The notes under the pieces were generated by a model, which saw only the letters and a list, made by a program, of their open reading frames with translations, was not told the origin of the DNA and did not search any database. A program made the translations under genes and the position numbers. 64,000 bases of DNA from Lactarius indigo (taxonomy: Eukaryota > Basidiomycota > Agaricomycetes > Russulales > Russulaceae). Of this stretch, positions 42,951-54,700 are shown one piece after another. Every line of letters starts with the position of its first letter. Positions within the stretch are counted from its first letter, which is position 1. The stretch is taken from contig JAFKAC010000008.1 of the NCBI GenBank assembly GCA_025766275.1, forward strand, positions 1,550,001 through 1,614,000. Direction: 5' to 3'.

Positions 42951-43535
42951 GCCACTGGTAAGGTGGAGGGCTTCTATCAACTTACTGAAGGCCTGAGTAG
43001 CTACCAAACAATTGAAGTGCTCACTATGGGCTCCACATATATTTATCTGACAAAGCTGGTCAGTACAATTCCAAGTCTTTGCCCATTCCACTGACAATGG
43101 CATTGTAGGCTCCAGGTGGCCTTGTTTTTGATAGATCAAAGCCATTCTCCCATCCTGCAGTTATTGCAGTGCTTTGGGAGTCATTCTTTGTCCACTCCCA
43201 TGGTGGCTCTCTTGCAAGCAAACATCAAAACCACTTCAAGTCCAGTCTCCCAGCAACACACCCTGTCAAACTGGAGATCTCTGCTGCCATGCTTGCGCTC
43301 ATTGCCACCTGTGTTCATAATTATTTTCTTGCTAATTATCTCATTACAACTGATCCTGAACAGATCCACTCCACTCTCAACAATTTCCACTCTGGAGTGC
43401 AGAAGAAGTCGGACTTCAACACTGATTGGTATGAAGATGTCTACAAGATGCACATGGAGTTTCTTTCTCATATTTGTGATGGGAGTGTTACAAAGTACCA
43501 CCAATTGATGGCTGGCAGCCAGGTTTTGTGAGTCT
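42951..43535 (+). pseudogene. DUF6532-like gene, 3' fragment
   Basis: One frame reads KVEGFYQLTEGLSSYQTIEV and MGSTYIYLTKL up to a TGA near 43095. Another, from about 43160, reads ALWESFFVHSHGGSLASKHQ, HPVKLEISAAMLALIATCVH and FNTDWYEDVYKMHMEFLSHI, with a TGA at about 43529. The order and spacing match my recollection of the second half of fungal DUF6532 proteins. A frameshift and several stops show it is dead. Confidence is limited because the family was recognised from memory. Confidence 0.5.
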
Positions 43536-44331
43536 TTTCTATAATGCTTCAGTACCACAATGGTTGATATGCTCTCAGCACTTCAGCAGCCTTGTCACAT
43601 ATGAATTCCAGTGCTGATCAGGCCATTGCCCAGTTGGACTTTGTGGGCATGGCTGAGTGAACCATCTGCTCACACTCTCATCACATTTAGATTATGTTCC
43701 ATATTTTTCATCAGTAGCATTCCACCAAAAACAATATGACATTACTGTTGTCATGTTGTCATATATACCATTTTGGGCTAATTTTTTGATTGACAATAAT
43801 ACACACTGTTCAGTTATTTCAGATGATTGTGGCAATCTCGCTTTACTTTTTACAGCCTTGGTCTGATAAGTGAATAATTGAGATTTTAATAAGCTCACAA
43901 CAGGAAATGCGAGTCCATGTTTATAGAAATCAGTTGCTAAATGGTGATAAATAGTGCCTTTTTTATGCCAAAAGTTGTCAAATGTGTGAAATTAAAAGCC
44001 CATCATTTTTTTAAGACATTTCTACTTGTTGTAAAATAAGCTCTAGTATGCGAAAAATAGCTAATTTGTGTAAATTGATATCAATTGACAGATGTAGCTT
44101 TTCTGGATGCTGCTTGTATGCCAGAACACTTTGCTTCACTTGCTTGACAGTCCCCTCTGCTGCTTACCAGCTGCTTCTAGTATCTCACCACAGTCTCCCT
44201 TGTCACTGTGAGTACTGGATCTGTCTTTGCTGTTCATCACTCCTCCCCCTCACTTGCCCTCCTTGTCACTCACCACCACCACTACTATCCCACCCAGCTT
44301 GTTGCAAAAAATCACAAAACTTTTTTTATAG
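43536..44331. other. AT-rich region with a copia LTR fragment
   Basis: 43536-44116 is AT-rich and has no convincing gene. 44117-44239 is the last 120 bp of a plus-strand copia-type LTR (TTGCTTCACTTGCTTGACAG ... GTGAGTAC ... TGTTCATCA) without its 5' part. 44240-44331 is pyrimidine-rich sequence of unknown origin. Confidence 0.6.
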
Positions 44332-44839
44332 TGTTACGGTATGGACTTATCATGTGTTGTGGATGACTCACGGCCAGTTATGACTACGGCCTAGAAGCGA
44401 TATTAGTCATGGACTCTTACATTGTATCAGTCAGCATAGTAGTTCGCATGTGATTGTGACTCATGTATGACTCATTCCTAGGATGGCTGTACTAGGGTTC
44501 AAGCTAGTTACACTACTGGTTACCTACTGTTCGAGTGGCGCTTTAAAGCCTGCGTGTATCTGTATAAGTAGTCGTCTCGGAAGACCAAGAGTCCCCATCT
44601 TGGTCTTCTTCAATCCACCATTCTGACTTGTCTCTTGCTTGCCTTAGTCCTTGACTAAGTGTACTTCCACTCCTATCCACCAAGGGATAGCACTTCTTCA
44701 CCTTAGCTGCAGCGTGTGCCAGCGTGCCCCTGTTCAGCTTGCATTGGGTTGACATAAGATCCCCATTCACCTAACTTCCACTAAGTTGATTACACCTATT
44801 CAGAAGTCCAAGTTGGACTAACGCCGGTGGAGCATAACA
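44332..44839 (+). repeat. Solo Gypsy-C family LTR
   Basis: 508 bp, TGTTACGGTATGG to GGAGCATAACA, with exact target duplication TATAG (44327-44331, 44840-44844). It keeps the TATA box (TATAAGTAG) and the GAAGACCAAGA...TCTTGGTCTTC inverted repeat of the family. Confidence 0.93.
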
Positions 44840-45131
44840 TATAGCCTCAACAACACATCACACACACATCATATTGTACATAGTGATATAAATACATGTT
44901 TACCATCACATACCTTTTTTTCTTATGAGTTTTTAAGGCCATTTAGAGTGAATGGTTTTCACCCCCCTTTACAAAATTTTGTCACATATTGTCACAGCAA
45001 TGGCAGCATTTGGCAGGCAGAGATGCTGGTGGTGTTTCAATGTCCTGGCAACTGTGTTCATGTTTGAGTTGCTCATTTGGTTTTTTGCACTGTATTTTTG
45101 CACTGGAGTTAGACTTTGTCAACTTGATTAG
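44840..45131. other. Short AT-rich spacer
   Basis: 292 bp between two solo LTRs, AT-rich with a T7 run. I see no gene, and it is flanked by the target copies TATAG and ATTAG of the neighbouring LTRs. Confidence 0.5.
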
Positions 45132-45751
45132 TGATGAACAGCACACATGGAGGACATACTCACAGAGGGACAAGGTGTTCTGTGGTGAGATATGAGGGGT
45201 GGCTGGAAGCAGCAAACAGGAAGTCAAGCAGTGGAAGCAAGATAGTTGTCTGGCACACAAGCAGTGAGAACTGGTGTTATACATTTGAGAGACAAGAGGC
45301 TTACCTGGCACACAAGCAGTGAGAACTGGTGTGGACCAGGAGCATACATGGTACTCTACTTATACTCCTACAGAGGGTGACAGTAGTACAAGGTAAGTAA
45401 CGCTAGTCACAGAATACAGGGGTGCTATTGTTCTACAAAGGAGTGGACGCTTTGAGAACAAGGGAAGGGAGAACAAGAAGAGTCCAGAGCTAAATGATAT
45501 CATAGTGACATCATAATAAGGATAAAGCTAAGTACGGAACAAAGGAAAGTACAAAGGTGTCATACAACGTAGAGTCTGGATGTATGATGTCATAGAAGTA
45601 CAGTGATGTCATGTATGACACAATGATAAGTCCAGATTGTACAGATCAAATAGTATCTAATCCACAAGTCCTGTATATCTAATCTAAAGCAGTCCATGCT
45701 GCAAGTCCAGTCTGTATGAGCTGCTAAGTGTGCAAGGGTCACTTATCAACA
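45132..45751 (-). repeat. Solo copia-type LTR6
   Basis: This 620-bp complete LTR in reverse orientation has exact target duplication ATTAG (45127-45131, 45752-45756) and two copies of the internal GGCACACAAGCAGTGAG block. Confidence 0.92.
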
Positions 45752-46218
45752 ATTAGGTCTATGGCACTTGGACTTTTGAGCATCCAATTGAGATGTGCAC
45801 AATGTTTCCTGTGCTGGTAATGTATACTATCATACCAGCAAAGGATCTGTATGTGTGAGTATGAGATTGCCCAGATCTGGGGGCATGGATACCCCATTCC
45901 AGTCGACACCCTCACAAATATGATTTTTCTGTACTTGTAAATTTGAACTGATCCTCCCTTTTTTATATGATCTCATATCTATATAACCTATTTCATACAC
46001 TGTTTTTTTTGGGAAGAAAGGATCCCTGAAAAGTGCTGATATCATGAGATCCCTTCAATTTTGCAAGTGTGTGACATTTGCAACAAGCCAGGTGGGATAG
46101 TACCTCCTTGCTCACTCACTAGGGAGGGTGCTCATGTGACTTTTGATTATTAGCTAAGAAAAATATGTGTATTGTATACTTGTAAATCTAATGTTATCTA
46201 TTAGTTAATAGTTGGTGC
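45752..46218. other. AT-rich intergenic sequence left of the mariner element
   Basis: About 470 bp without a convincing reading frame. It ends at the TA duplication of the Tc1/mariner-like element and is the nearest sequence to its pre-insertion left flank. Confidence 0.5.
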
Positions 46219-46220
46219 TA

Positions 46221-47068
46221 CAGTGCTGGACACTCAAACTCAACAATTTTTGGTGACTTTTTTTTACAACTCTGAAAACACCTGGAATCAATGTGAAAGT
46301 GGTCAGAGATAAAGTGGTTATCATGCTGAGTGACGTGGTGCAGTGGTTCACTCAAAAAAGGCAATTTATTAAGTTACACCCTCAAAAAGTTGGCCACCCC
46401 CCAATTTTTGGTGCCCAGGGCTTGAAATTAGGCTTAATCAATTTGTTTAATTCATCTGAGTGTGATGCACACATTCTGGTGGCACCAAATGTATTCGGAA
46501 CAATAATACAGCCTGTGTAAATCCCATGTTTGAGTCAGCATGTGACTGATCCACCAACACCTCATGAGCCACCATCAGTGTTGCAATTGTCCCCAGAGCA
46601 AAAAAACAAAAACAGCACATGATGAGGAGAGGAAAGCACACTCCCTGAGCCCATGCCCACCAGCTCTTGCCAAAGAAACAGACTCAGACTCAGACTTGGA
46701 AGACGATTATGGTGAAGATGAGTGGGACCCACATGCCAGTACAAAGCCATCACCACTTGATGGAGAAGCTTTGGATGAGCACTGGGACCCGGAAGATGAC
46801 ACAGAGGAGGTCAGCAGTGAGGCCTTCAATGACTGTATGATTCAGATGCTTTCGGACCTTCAAGACAACGATCCATGTGATCAAGATTGGAAGCCAAGAC
46901 AGGAGCAGAAGAAAGTGAGCACAAAGAATGGTCAGTTCAAGTAAACACACTGGCATGCTTGTACTCACCTTGTAATGGGAAGAAGGGCACAGGAAAGCCC
47001 CCCCATTTGGGCCTGATGTCACTGCAAAGTCTGCACAGAGTCAGCACCACCCCAAACATTGGCATGCA
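46221..47068 (+). other. Mariner-like element: left TIR and 5' region
   Basis: After the terminal repeat there is non-coding sequence, then a frame at 46564-46944 that encodes an acidic segment (DSDSDLEDDYGEDEWDPHAS, EHWDPEDDTEEVSSEAFND). It could be the N terminus of the transposase joined by an intron to the frame beginning near 47069, but no clear splice pair is visible, so the link is only suggested. Confidence 0.4.
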
Positions 47069-47947
47069 ATGCAAAGCCAGTCAAGACTCACCAGTTTTGA
47101 CTTCACCCAGTCAAAGCATCTGCCAAATGAAGAGACTCAGAACACCTCCTCTCCTCAACCCAGTCCCACCCAGTCACCACCGCCATCAGCATTCTCACCT
47201 GCACCTGCACCAACACCCTCAGTGACAGCACTCTTCAATGTGGCCTCACCCATGTTGCTGCACACCAACATACTGCTGCTGCTGGATGCCTACACACCAC
47301 TGCCACTGCCTGATACTGATACTGCCCAAGCTGAATCACATTCAACTTTCTGCAACCAGGGTCATAAACAATGGCAACACAGCTCTGGTCTGCAGCACAT
47401 GCTGGACCTTGATGATGCAGGTGAAGCCAGGGAAGGGGGAGGGGACACAATCCAGGGGTTTCAGGTTGATGACAAAGAGGCAGTGACCAACTCCAAGTTG
47501 ATGCTGGGTGCCAGTGCTGGTGGTGTGGACAGTGCCATGCCAAAAGTTGATGTAAGGAGTTGGAGGGACCTGCAGGAGCAGCTCAAAGACAACATTGTCA
47601 ACACACACAAGAATCATCCAAAGCTCACCACAATAAATTGATTGCTTCTTTTGCACAATTTTGCTACCCTTTGGATCAAAGGCATCGGGAAGATGGCAGC
47701 AAGCCAGGAAATTGCCTGGCAATGGCATGAAGGCAATGGCACCCATTTTGCACGTTGTGTCCGTGTTCTTGCACACCATTACCAAGTATATGAGCAGCTC
47801 CCTGCTCAAAGTGCTGGTGGATATCGGGGATATTTGATCTTCAACAATGAACACATGCAAAGTGCTGCATGAAGCTGGCTATTGCAGCTGCCAACTGGAG
47901 AGGTCAGCCTGGGATGCTTCTGCAAGGCACTTACCAAGGAGATCCTG
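47069..47947 (+). pseudogene. Mariner-like transposase, N-terminal half
   Basis: One frame, broken by TGA near 47639 and 47870, reads SWRDLQEQLKDNIVN, LLLLHNFATLWIKGIGKMAA, SQEIAWQWHEGNGTHFARCV and LPTGEVSLGCFCKALTKEIL. This is the helix-rich DNA-binding half of a transposase type widespread in basidiomycetes (family known to me by its motifs, not by a formal name). Expected Arg residues appear as His, Trp, Cys or stop, as CpG deamination would produce. The frame continues at 57089 after Gypsy-C. Confidence 0.75.
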
Positions 47948-48456
47948 TGTTATGGTACGGACTTATCACACACTCCAAATGACTCATGGCCGGTTATGAC
48001 TATGGCCCGGTATTGATATTAGTCATGGACTCTTACATCACATCAGTCAGCATAGTAGTTCGCATGTGATAGTGACTCATGTATGACTCATTCCTAGGAT
48101 AGCTGTACTAGGGTTCGAGCTAGTTACACTATTGGTTTCTTACTATTCTAGCAGCGCTTTAAAGCCTGTGTGTATCTGTATAAATAGTCACTCTAGAAGA
48201 CCAAGAGTCCCCATCTTGGTCTTCTTCAAATCCACCATCTTGACTCGACTTTCGCTTGCCTTAGTCTCTGACTAAGTGTGCCTCTACTTCTATCCACCAA
48301 GGGATAGTACTTCTTCATCTTTGCTGCAGTGTGTGCCAGTGTGCCCCTGTTCAGCTTGTGTTGGGTTGATACCAAAATCCCCATTTGCCTAACTTCCACT
48401 AAGTCGATTACGCCTATTCAGAGTCCAAGTCGGACTAACGCCAGTGGAGCGTAACA
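47948..48456 (+). repeat. Gypsy-C 5' LTR
   Basis: 509 bp, TGTTATGGTACGG to GGAGCGTAACA. Four other LTRs of the family occur in the window (3072, 24982, 44332, 56580). Confidence 0.94.
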
Positions 48457-48469
48457 TTAAGACCAAGAT
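48179..48469 (+). promoter_or_regulatory. Gypsy-C core promoter, TSS hairpin and self-priming site
   Basis: TATAAATAG (48179-48187) lies 34 bp upstream of ATCTTGGTCTT (48213-48223), the perfect reverse complement of AAGACCAAGAT (48459-48469) just inside the LTR end. In addition an 11-bp inverted repeat, GAAGACCAAGA (48196-48206) and TCTTGGTCTTC (48214-48224), straddles the predicted start site, so the start region can also pair with DNA just upstream of it. Confidence 0.82.
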
Positions 48470-48476
48470 CCTCATC

Positions 48477-49302
48477 GTGGCGTACTCAACCAGAGACCAG
48501 TGGACATCCTTCCGTCCCTATCACATTGAATGACAAGGAGACTGCAACGTCCCAACCAGATTTTTAGAAGCAGCTCAGTGGAGAGAACGAGGAGAAGACA
48601 CCGGGTATTTTGTAGAGTTCAACGGTCCCAACCGTTTCCGACCCGTTGAGTTCAATTTCAAACACCTCTGTTGGACTGAGATTACTTGGAATCCCATAGA
48701 TCATCACTGGGACATTGTACGACCAGCAGGAAGGAACTATAACTGCAACATTGACACACGAGAACTCAACAGCTGCACAGACTATGGTCCTATTGACGGA
48801 CAAGCGCAGGAACACGCCGACGAAGGAGTCAGTGGAGAAGAAGCTTCCAATAGTCAACAATCACCAAGCAGAGGAACTACACCAGCAGAAGATGCTAGTC
48901 TAGGGGCTATTGGAGACCACATCATACAACGAACTGAGTCCCTTACTATCCACCAAACGGAACCAGAAGTAATTCACATTCACAGCCCAGCAGTCACAAT
49001 GGCTACTACTACCCTAACACGAGAAGAAGTACAGCTAACCGCTGATACTATGGAATGACTAGCTCGCGAAGAACAACAATGAATTACAGAAGAAGCATGG
49101 GCTATACTAGCGCCCATCAACCCACACACGGGACACTGCATGACTGACAACAATGTAGCCATTCATCGAGCCATCAGACCAGACGTAGCTGACCCTCCCA
49201 GTGGAGGAGGTGGACCTCCTGGGGATCTACCAGGAGGGGGACCGCCACCACAAGGACGAGGGTTTGAAGGATTTCCTGGAGGGTTCCCTGGAGGACCACC
49301 AG
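48477..49302 (+). pseudogene. Gypsy-C Gag, N-terminal part
   Basis: The open frame has no ATG; GTG 48477 has A at -3 and G at +4. It encodes the domain shared with Gypsy-A (DQWTSFRPYH, YFVEFNGPNRFRPVEFNF, CWTEITWNPIDHHWDIVRPA), an acidic linker and the start of the Gly/Pro-rich segment. TGA at 48531 falls at the same homologous position as the Gypsy-A TGA at 6797; further TGA codons follow near 49056 and 49080. Confidence 0.8.
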
Positions 49303-50020
49303 TGTAACGTTACAGTAGGAACGTTCAGCTTGGCGTGAGCAAGTCTGGTCTTTCTATGTCAATGAGCGAGGGTTCAGCCGGTAATGGCAAGGTTTAAGTG
49401 GTTAACAAGGATCTCAGAGTATGACACAATACTCAAGATGTGAGCGGAGTTCAAGGGGGTTCAAGAGGTTCGACAGTTCAGCAGAGAGTTACCCCAAGGG
49501 AATGGGAAAACAATGTATACTGTGATGGTAAAGAAGTCGAGTCTAAGGATACAAGCTACCTAGGGCCACGACTTATATAGAAAAAGGTTTGTTTGTGTGG
49601 AACAAACAAATGGTGCAATCCACAGCAAGCATGAGAAGTAACACAGCAATCCGCAGCAAGCGTGAGAAGAAAGTACAGCAATCTGCAGCAGGCATGGGAA
49701 AAAGAAGAAGGTGTGCACAGCTATCTGCAGTAAGTGTGGGAAGAAACAAGGATATAAAAGGCAAGTGAGACATGTCTCAGTTTTAACAAAAGTGAGACAC
49801 CTGCCATAAAAGGGTGCATTTAGCCCAAGTATAGTAGTAATAAAGACTTATAAGGACAATGAGTGTCTCATTGTCTCACTTTGCACTAGGAGAGAATCTT
49901 AAGGCTCCTAGTGCGCAGCAAGTCCAAGAAAGGGAAAGCCAAGAAAGGAAAGACTTTCCCGCGAACGCAAGTGTAAGTAAGGAACTAATAGTAAAGTCAA
50001 AACAAGTCCAGTCTGTAACA
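49303..50020 (+). repeat. Solo LTR of an unassigned family in Gypsy-C gag
   Basis: 718 bp, TGTAACGTTACAG to CAGTCTGTAACA, with exact target duplication ACCAG (49298-49302, 50021-50025). It contains about four degenerate tandem copies of a unit around GCAATCCGCAGCAAGCGTGA (about 49613-49745). Family and orientation are not established. Confidence 0.9.
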
Positions 50021-50373
50021 ACCAGGAGGGGGACACCCTGAGGGAGGATTACCAGGTGCAGGTTTCATCGCCCCTCCAAGTAACAAACTAGCTGGTGAAG
50101 CGCCAACAGTATTCGATGGAGAACGTGCCAAAGTGGAAGTGTTTCTCACGCAATGGCACATATATTGGGGCATGAATGCCGACAAAGGCATAATGGCCAC
50201 ACCCTATCGACGCGCCCTACTCTTCCTATCATACATCAAAGGCATCAACGTCAGCGAATGGGTATTGGCTGCTCACCTGGCTCAATGGCCAGATACAAAC
50301 AGGAATACCCTGTACCAGCGAAGGGTTATGGAACGAAGTCACGCACAGCTTCATGCAGCACTTTAGAAATACT

Positions 50374-50982
50374 TGTTGATAAGTGACCTGCGCGCACTTA
50401 GCGGCTCTAAAGGACTTGCAGATATGGACTGCTTTAGATAAGATATATTGGACCTGTAGATTAGATTATATGATCTGTACAATCTCGGACTTCTTAGCTT
50501 ATCTATGACATCATGTACAATGACATCATGTAGAACACTCTGGACATTTCATTGTACTCCTTCCTTTGTTTTCTTTGCGGCGTTATCTTTATTGTGATGT
50601 CACTATGATATCAAACTTGTCTGGACTTTCCTTGTTCTGGTCGCCTTGTTCTCCTTTGGTACATTCCTTTTGTCCTGTATGTAGAACAACGCTCCTTGTA
50701 TTCCGTGACTCTATGTTACTGTCCTTGTACTAGTGTCACACCCCTGTATAGTATAAGTAGAGTACTGTGTACGCCCTGGACCACATCAGTTCTCACTCTG
50801 TTGTGTGCCAGGTAAAAGTCCTTCTCCTGTAATACTATTATCAGTTCTCACTCTGTTGTGTGCCAGACTTCCACTTTGCTTCACTCTGCCTGACACTCCT
50901 GTGCTGCTTCCAGTCACCCTCTATATCTCACCACAGTACTATCAGTCCACTGTGAGTATAGTTCTTATGTGTCTGTTCATCA
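50374..50982 (+). repeat. Solo copia-type LTR inside Gypsy-C gag
   Basis: 609-bp complete LTR with exact target duplication ATACT (50369-50373, 50983-50987). Joining the flanks restores the Gag sequence around NTMEQEQAQ, as in Gypsy-A (NTLEQEQAQ). Confidence 0.93.
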
Positions 50983-51751
50983 ATACTATGGAACAAGAAC
51001 AAGCTCAATATGAGCTTAAGAAGGGCGTCAAAATGATTGGGGGCAACTTAGATGAGTATTGCACTCAATTCGAACAACTAATACGCCGCGCTCAATATCG
51101 ACTCGATGATCCGCAGACAATGGATCTGTTTGCAAGCGGATTACCAAAAGACCTGTATGAAAAGGTCTATATGCTTGACAATCCTCGCAATTATCACGAA
51201 TGGAAAGAAGCGGCTACCACTCGCCAACAACAGTACCTCCATCTCAAAGCAGTGTTAAATAGAGGGGTTCCTCCGGGGCAGGGACAAGGATGGCAACGCC
51301 AAATGCGACAGTGGCAAGGACCACCAAGAAGTTCCTGGCAACCAAGGAACCTACCCCAAGACCCAAATGTGATGGATACGTCGGCTGACTGAATCCGAGG
51401 ACGTTTGACGGGGGCAGAAGATATACTCGCTCCTCGACCCCTGTACCGACCAAGAGGAGGATTTTTGCAGAGAGGAGGAGGACGTAATAATCAAAGGCCA
51501 GTCACCTGTTACAACTGTGGAAAGGACAGACACATGGCATGAGATTGCAGACAACCACGGGGAGGATATCAACCTCCAGCATCAACTAGTCGGTATGTCG
51601 ACACCAACTATCATCAACAAGAACCCAAAGTCGCTACCAGGGCGGTCCAAGAAGTACCCCCTCAACAGTGCACCAGCGACTGGCTTAACGGAGTAGTGTG
51701 AGAATCAGACGACGTAAAAGACATTATCCTCCAACAGCTGTGGAAAAAGGA

Positions 51752-51758
51752 GGGTTTT
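51752..51758 (+). other. Candidate -1 ribosomal frameshift site, Gypsy-C
   Basis: The Gag frame reads GAG GGT TTT CAG GAC ACT TGA, giving the heptamer G GGT TTT nine bases before the stop, with pol at -1. A possible ACCCA...TGGGT stem follows as in Gypsy-A. Conservation of the heptamer between two diverged families supports function. Confidence 0.68.
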
Positions 51759-54700
51759 CAGGACACTTGAACCCATTGGCCTGGGTAAGGGCAGTAAATT
51801 GTAACAGTGTAATCATGACTCGCTACCGTTCTATGAGAGTTCCAGTATCGATTCACACCAGTTACGCAATGGCCGACATATGAGCATTAGTTGACTCAGG
51901 AGCAACCCATTGCTTCATAAGGCCCTCCTTCGTCAAAAGGATGGGGTTTGGGACCAAACCATTGGACGTCCCAAAGAAAATATGGAACATCGACAACACA
52001 GAGAATAAATCAGGGCGTATCACTCATTATATCGACGTCGATGTGCAAACTAACAGGATTAACAAGGAAATACGCTTCCTTATCACCAATATAGGAGACG
52101 AAGATGTGGTACTAGGATACCCATGGCTCGCCATATATGACCCCCACATCAAATGGTCGCAGGCAGCCATACATGAAAATATGCTCCCTATCGTCATCCG
52201 ATCAGTCAACCCCCGCATTGAACGAATCACACCCGTAGTGGCAGCCTCATCTGTACAAGACGACAAGTACGAAGTTATACACTCCTGCGTCATTACTGAC
52301 AAACAATGGCAACAATTTGAAGAAAATTGTCAAATCAGGGCAACAGCCACAGAACTTGCCATCGCCGCCCAACAATACACCACAAAAGCTGAGTTACCCT
52401 CCGAGTATCAAGAGTTTGAACGTCTCTTCAGTGAAGAAGTGTTGGACAGGTTTCCTCCTAGTAGACCCTGGGATCACACAATTGAATTCAAACCCAGAAT
52501 GGCCGATGCCATTGACTGTAAGATATACCCAATGACTCAGGAAGAAGACAAGAAGCTACGTGAATGGATAAGTGAACAGCTGAAGAAGGGTTATATATGA
52601 CCTTCCAAGTCCCCATATGCATCCTCCTTCTTCTTCATCAAGAAGAAGGATGGGAAATTGCGACCAGTGCAAGACTACCGAAAAATCAACGCGGTCACCA
52701 TTCGCAACCAATACCCCCTCCCCCTCATTTCCGACCTCATCACTGACCTCAGTAATGCCCACATCTACACCAAGCTTGACGTTAGGTGGGGGTACAACAA
52801 TATACGCATCAAGGAGGGAGATGAAGAAAAAGCCACGTTTAAAACGCGATACGGATTATTCGAACCCACGGTGATGTTTTTTGGCTTGACCAACTCCCCT
52901 GCGACATTCCAGACCATGATGAACTTCATATTTAGAGATATCATGGCCAAGCACAAAGCATGTGGCACAGTTATTCGGGTATACATGGACGACATTGGCA
53001 TCACGACCGGACTCAATCACTCTCTCCAAGACCACGTAGAAGCAGTCAAGGACATACTCCACGTATCCGCAGAGCACGACCTGTACTACAAGCTCGAAAA
53101 ATGTCTCTTCCACTCCCCGCGCATGGATTACCTGGGGGTAATCCTTGAAAAGGGGGTGACACATATGGACCCTGTCAAAATTTCTGGCATTAAGGACTGG
53201 CCAACGCCGACCAAGGTTAAGGACGTCCGCTCTTTTCTCAGATTTTGTAACTTTTACTGACCCTTCATACGAGGCTTCGCAACCAAAGCATGACCTCTCA
53301 ACAAACTCACACGCAAAGACACCAAATGGCACTGGGGAACCAAAGAAGAGAAAGCATTCCAAGACCTTAAGGCCCTCGTCACTAGCGAGCCTGTTCTCAC
53401 ACATCCAGACCTCACCCAACAATTTGAATTAGAGGTCGATGCATCGGGCTTCGCAACCGGAGCAGTCCTCCTTCAGCATAAAGCAGACGGTAAACGACAC
53501 CCCATTGGCTACTACTCATCCACCCTCAATGAAGCAGAACGAAATTACGACATTTACGATCTTGAACTCCTAGCAATCGTCAAAGCTTTCTGCCACTGGA
53601 GGCCCCTCTTAGCGGGTTCTCCTCATAAAATCAAGGTGTTCTCTGATCACCTCAATCTACAGTACTGGAAATCGCCACAAAAGATCAGCAGGCGCGTAGC
53701 CAGGGAAGTACTTGAACTCTCAGAATATGACTTCGAAATTCATCACATTAAGGGAACTTCCAATGGACGTGCTGATGCACTATCGCGAAGACCAGATTAT
53801 GATCAAGGGGAAAACAACAACAAAGGAGTAACAGTATTACCAGAGAGTGTCTTCATATGCGCTACCACGCTGGAAGAACCCCAACACCCACATTGGAGAC
53901 CAGAAATCTTACTGGTGGAAATGACTCCAGAACATCCTATTTACGAACAGGACTTAGCTAAGTTAAAACCTTGGGTTGATGCTCACAAGCTAAAAGATAT
54001 CGAAGGAACGTGGTATAAGGATGGACACCGAGTGGTCACCGGCGGTATCCATGACAAGTGCACCATTATTGCTGCTCATCACGACTCTTCTGTCTATGGC
54101 CACCCTGGTATCAAACGCACTCTTCAACTCACTGAGCGACACTACTGGTGGCCACAGATGAAAAATGACATCATGGACTATGTCAAAGGTTGCGCAGAGT
54201 GCCAGTGGCACAAAGTCAACCTTTGTCCCATTCGAGCACCCCTACAACCCATCTATCCCAAACCAGAAGCCCTGCCGTTTGAAACCATCGCAGTGGACTT
54301 TATTACCAAGCTTCCTGTTTCTCGAGGTTACAACTCCATTCTAACAGTGACAGATCATGACTGCACCAAAGCCGCTATTTTCATCCCCTGTAATGAAGAA
54401 ATAACAGCCGAAGGAACGGCTGCCCTGTACATCTCCCACATCTTCCCACGATTCGGACTCCCCTCGCGTGTCATCAGTGATCGAGATCCCCGTTTTGCGT
54501 CCAAATTTATGCGAGAGATATGCAAAATCCTTGGCATCAGCCAAAACATCTCAACCACTTATCACCCCAGAACTGACGGCCAATCAGAATGAACAAACCA
54601 ATGGCTAGAACAATATCTCCACTTTTGGGTAAATGAGTGGCAGGACGATTGGGTTCGTTATCTACCTATGGTGGAATTCACACACAACAATTGGCCTAAT

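Larger units (their letters stand above)
50026..51770 (+). pseudogene. Gypsy-C Gag, capsid and zinc knuckle, split by a copia LTR
   Basis: 50026-50373 encodes the first capsid part (KLAGEAPTVFDGERAKVEVF, LTQWHIYWGMN, SYIKGINVSEWVL). After the solo LTR, 50988-51770 continues with MEQEQAQYELKKGVKM, LDEYCTQFEQLIRR, MDLFASGLPKDLYEKV and the knuckle CYNCGKDRHMA-stop-DC. In-frame TGA occurs at 51390, about 51540 and about 51699. The Gag stop is TGA 51768-51770, overlapping pol. Confidence 0.85.

Noticed and set aside
44240..44331. Pyrimidine-rich stretch as a promoter for a downstream gene
   Set aside because: The following sequence is a solo LTR and AT-rich spacer; no gene is present for it to drive.
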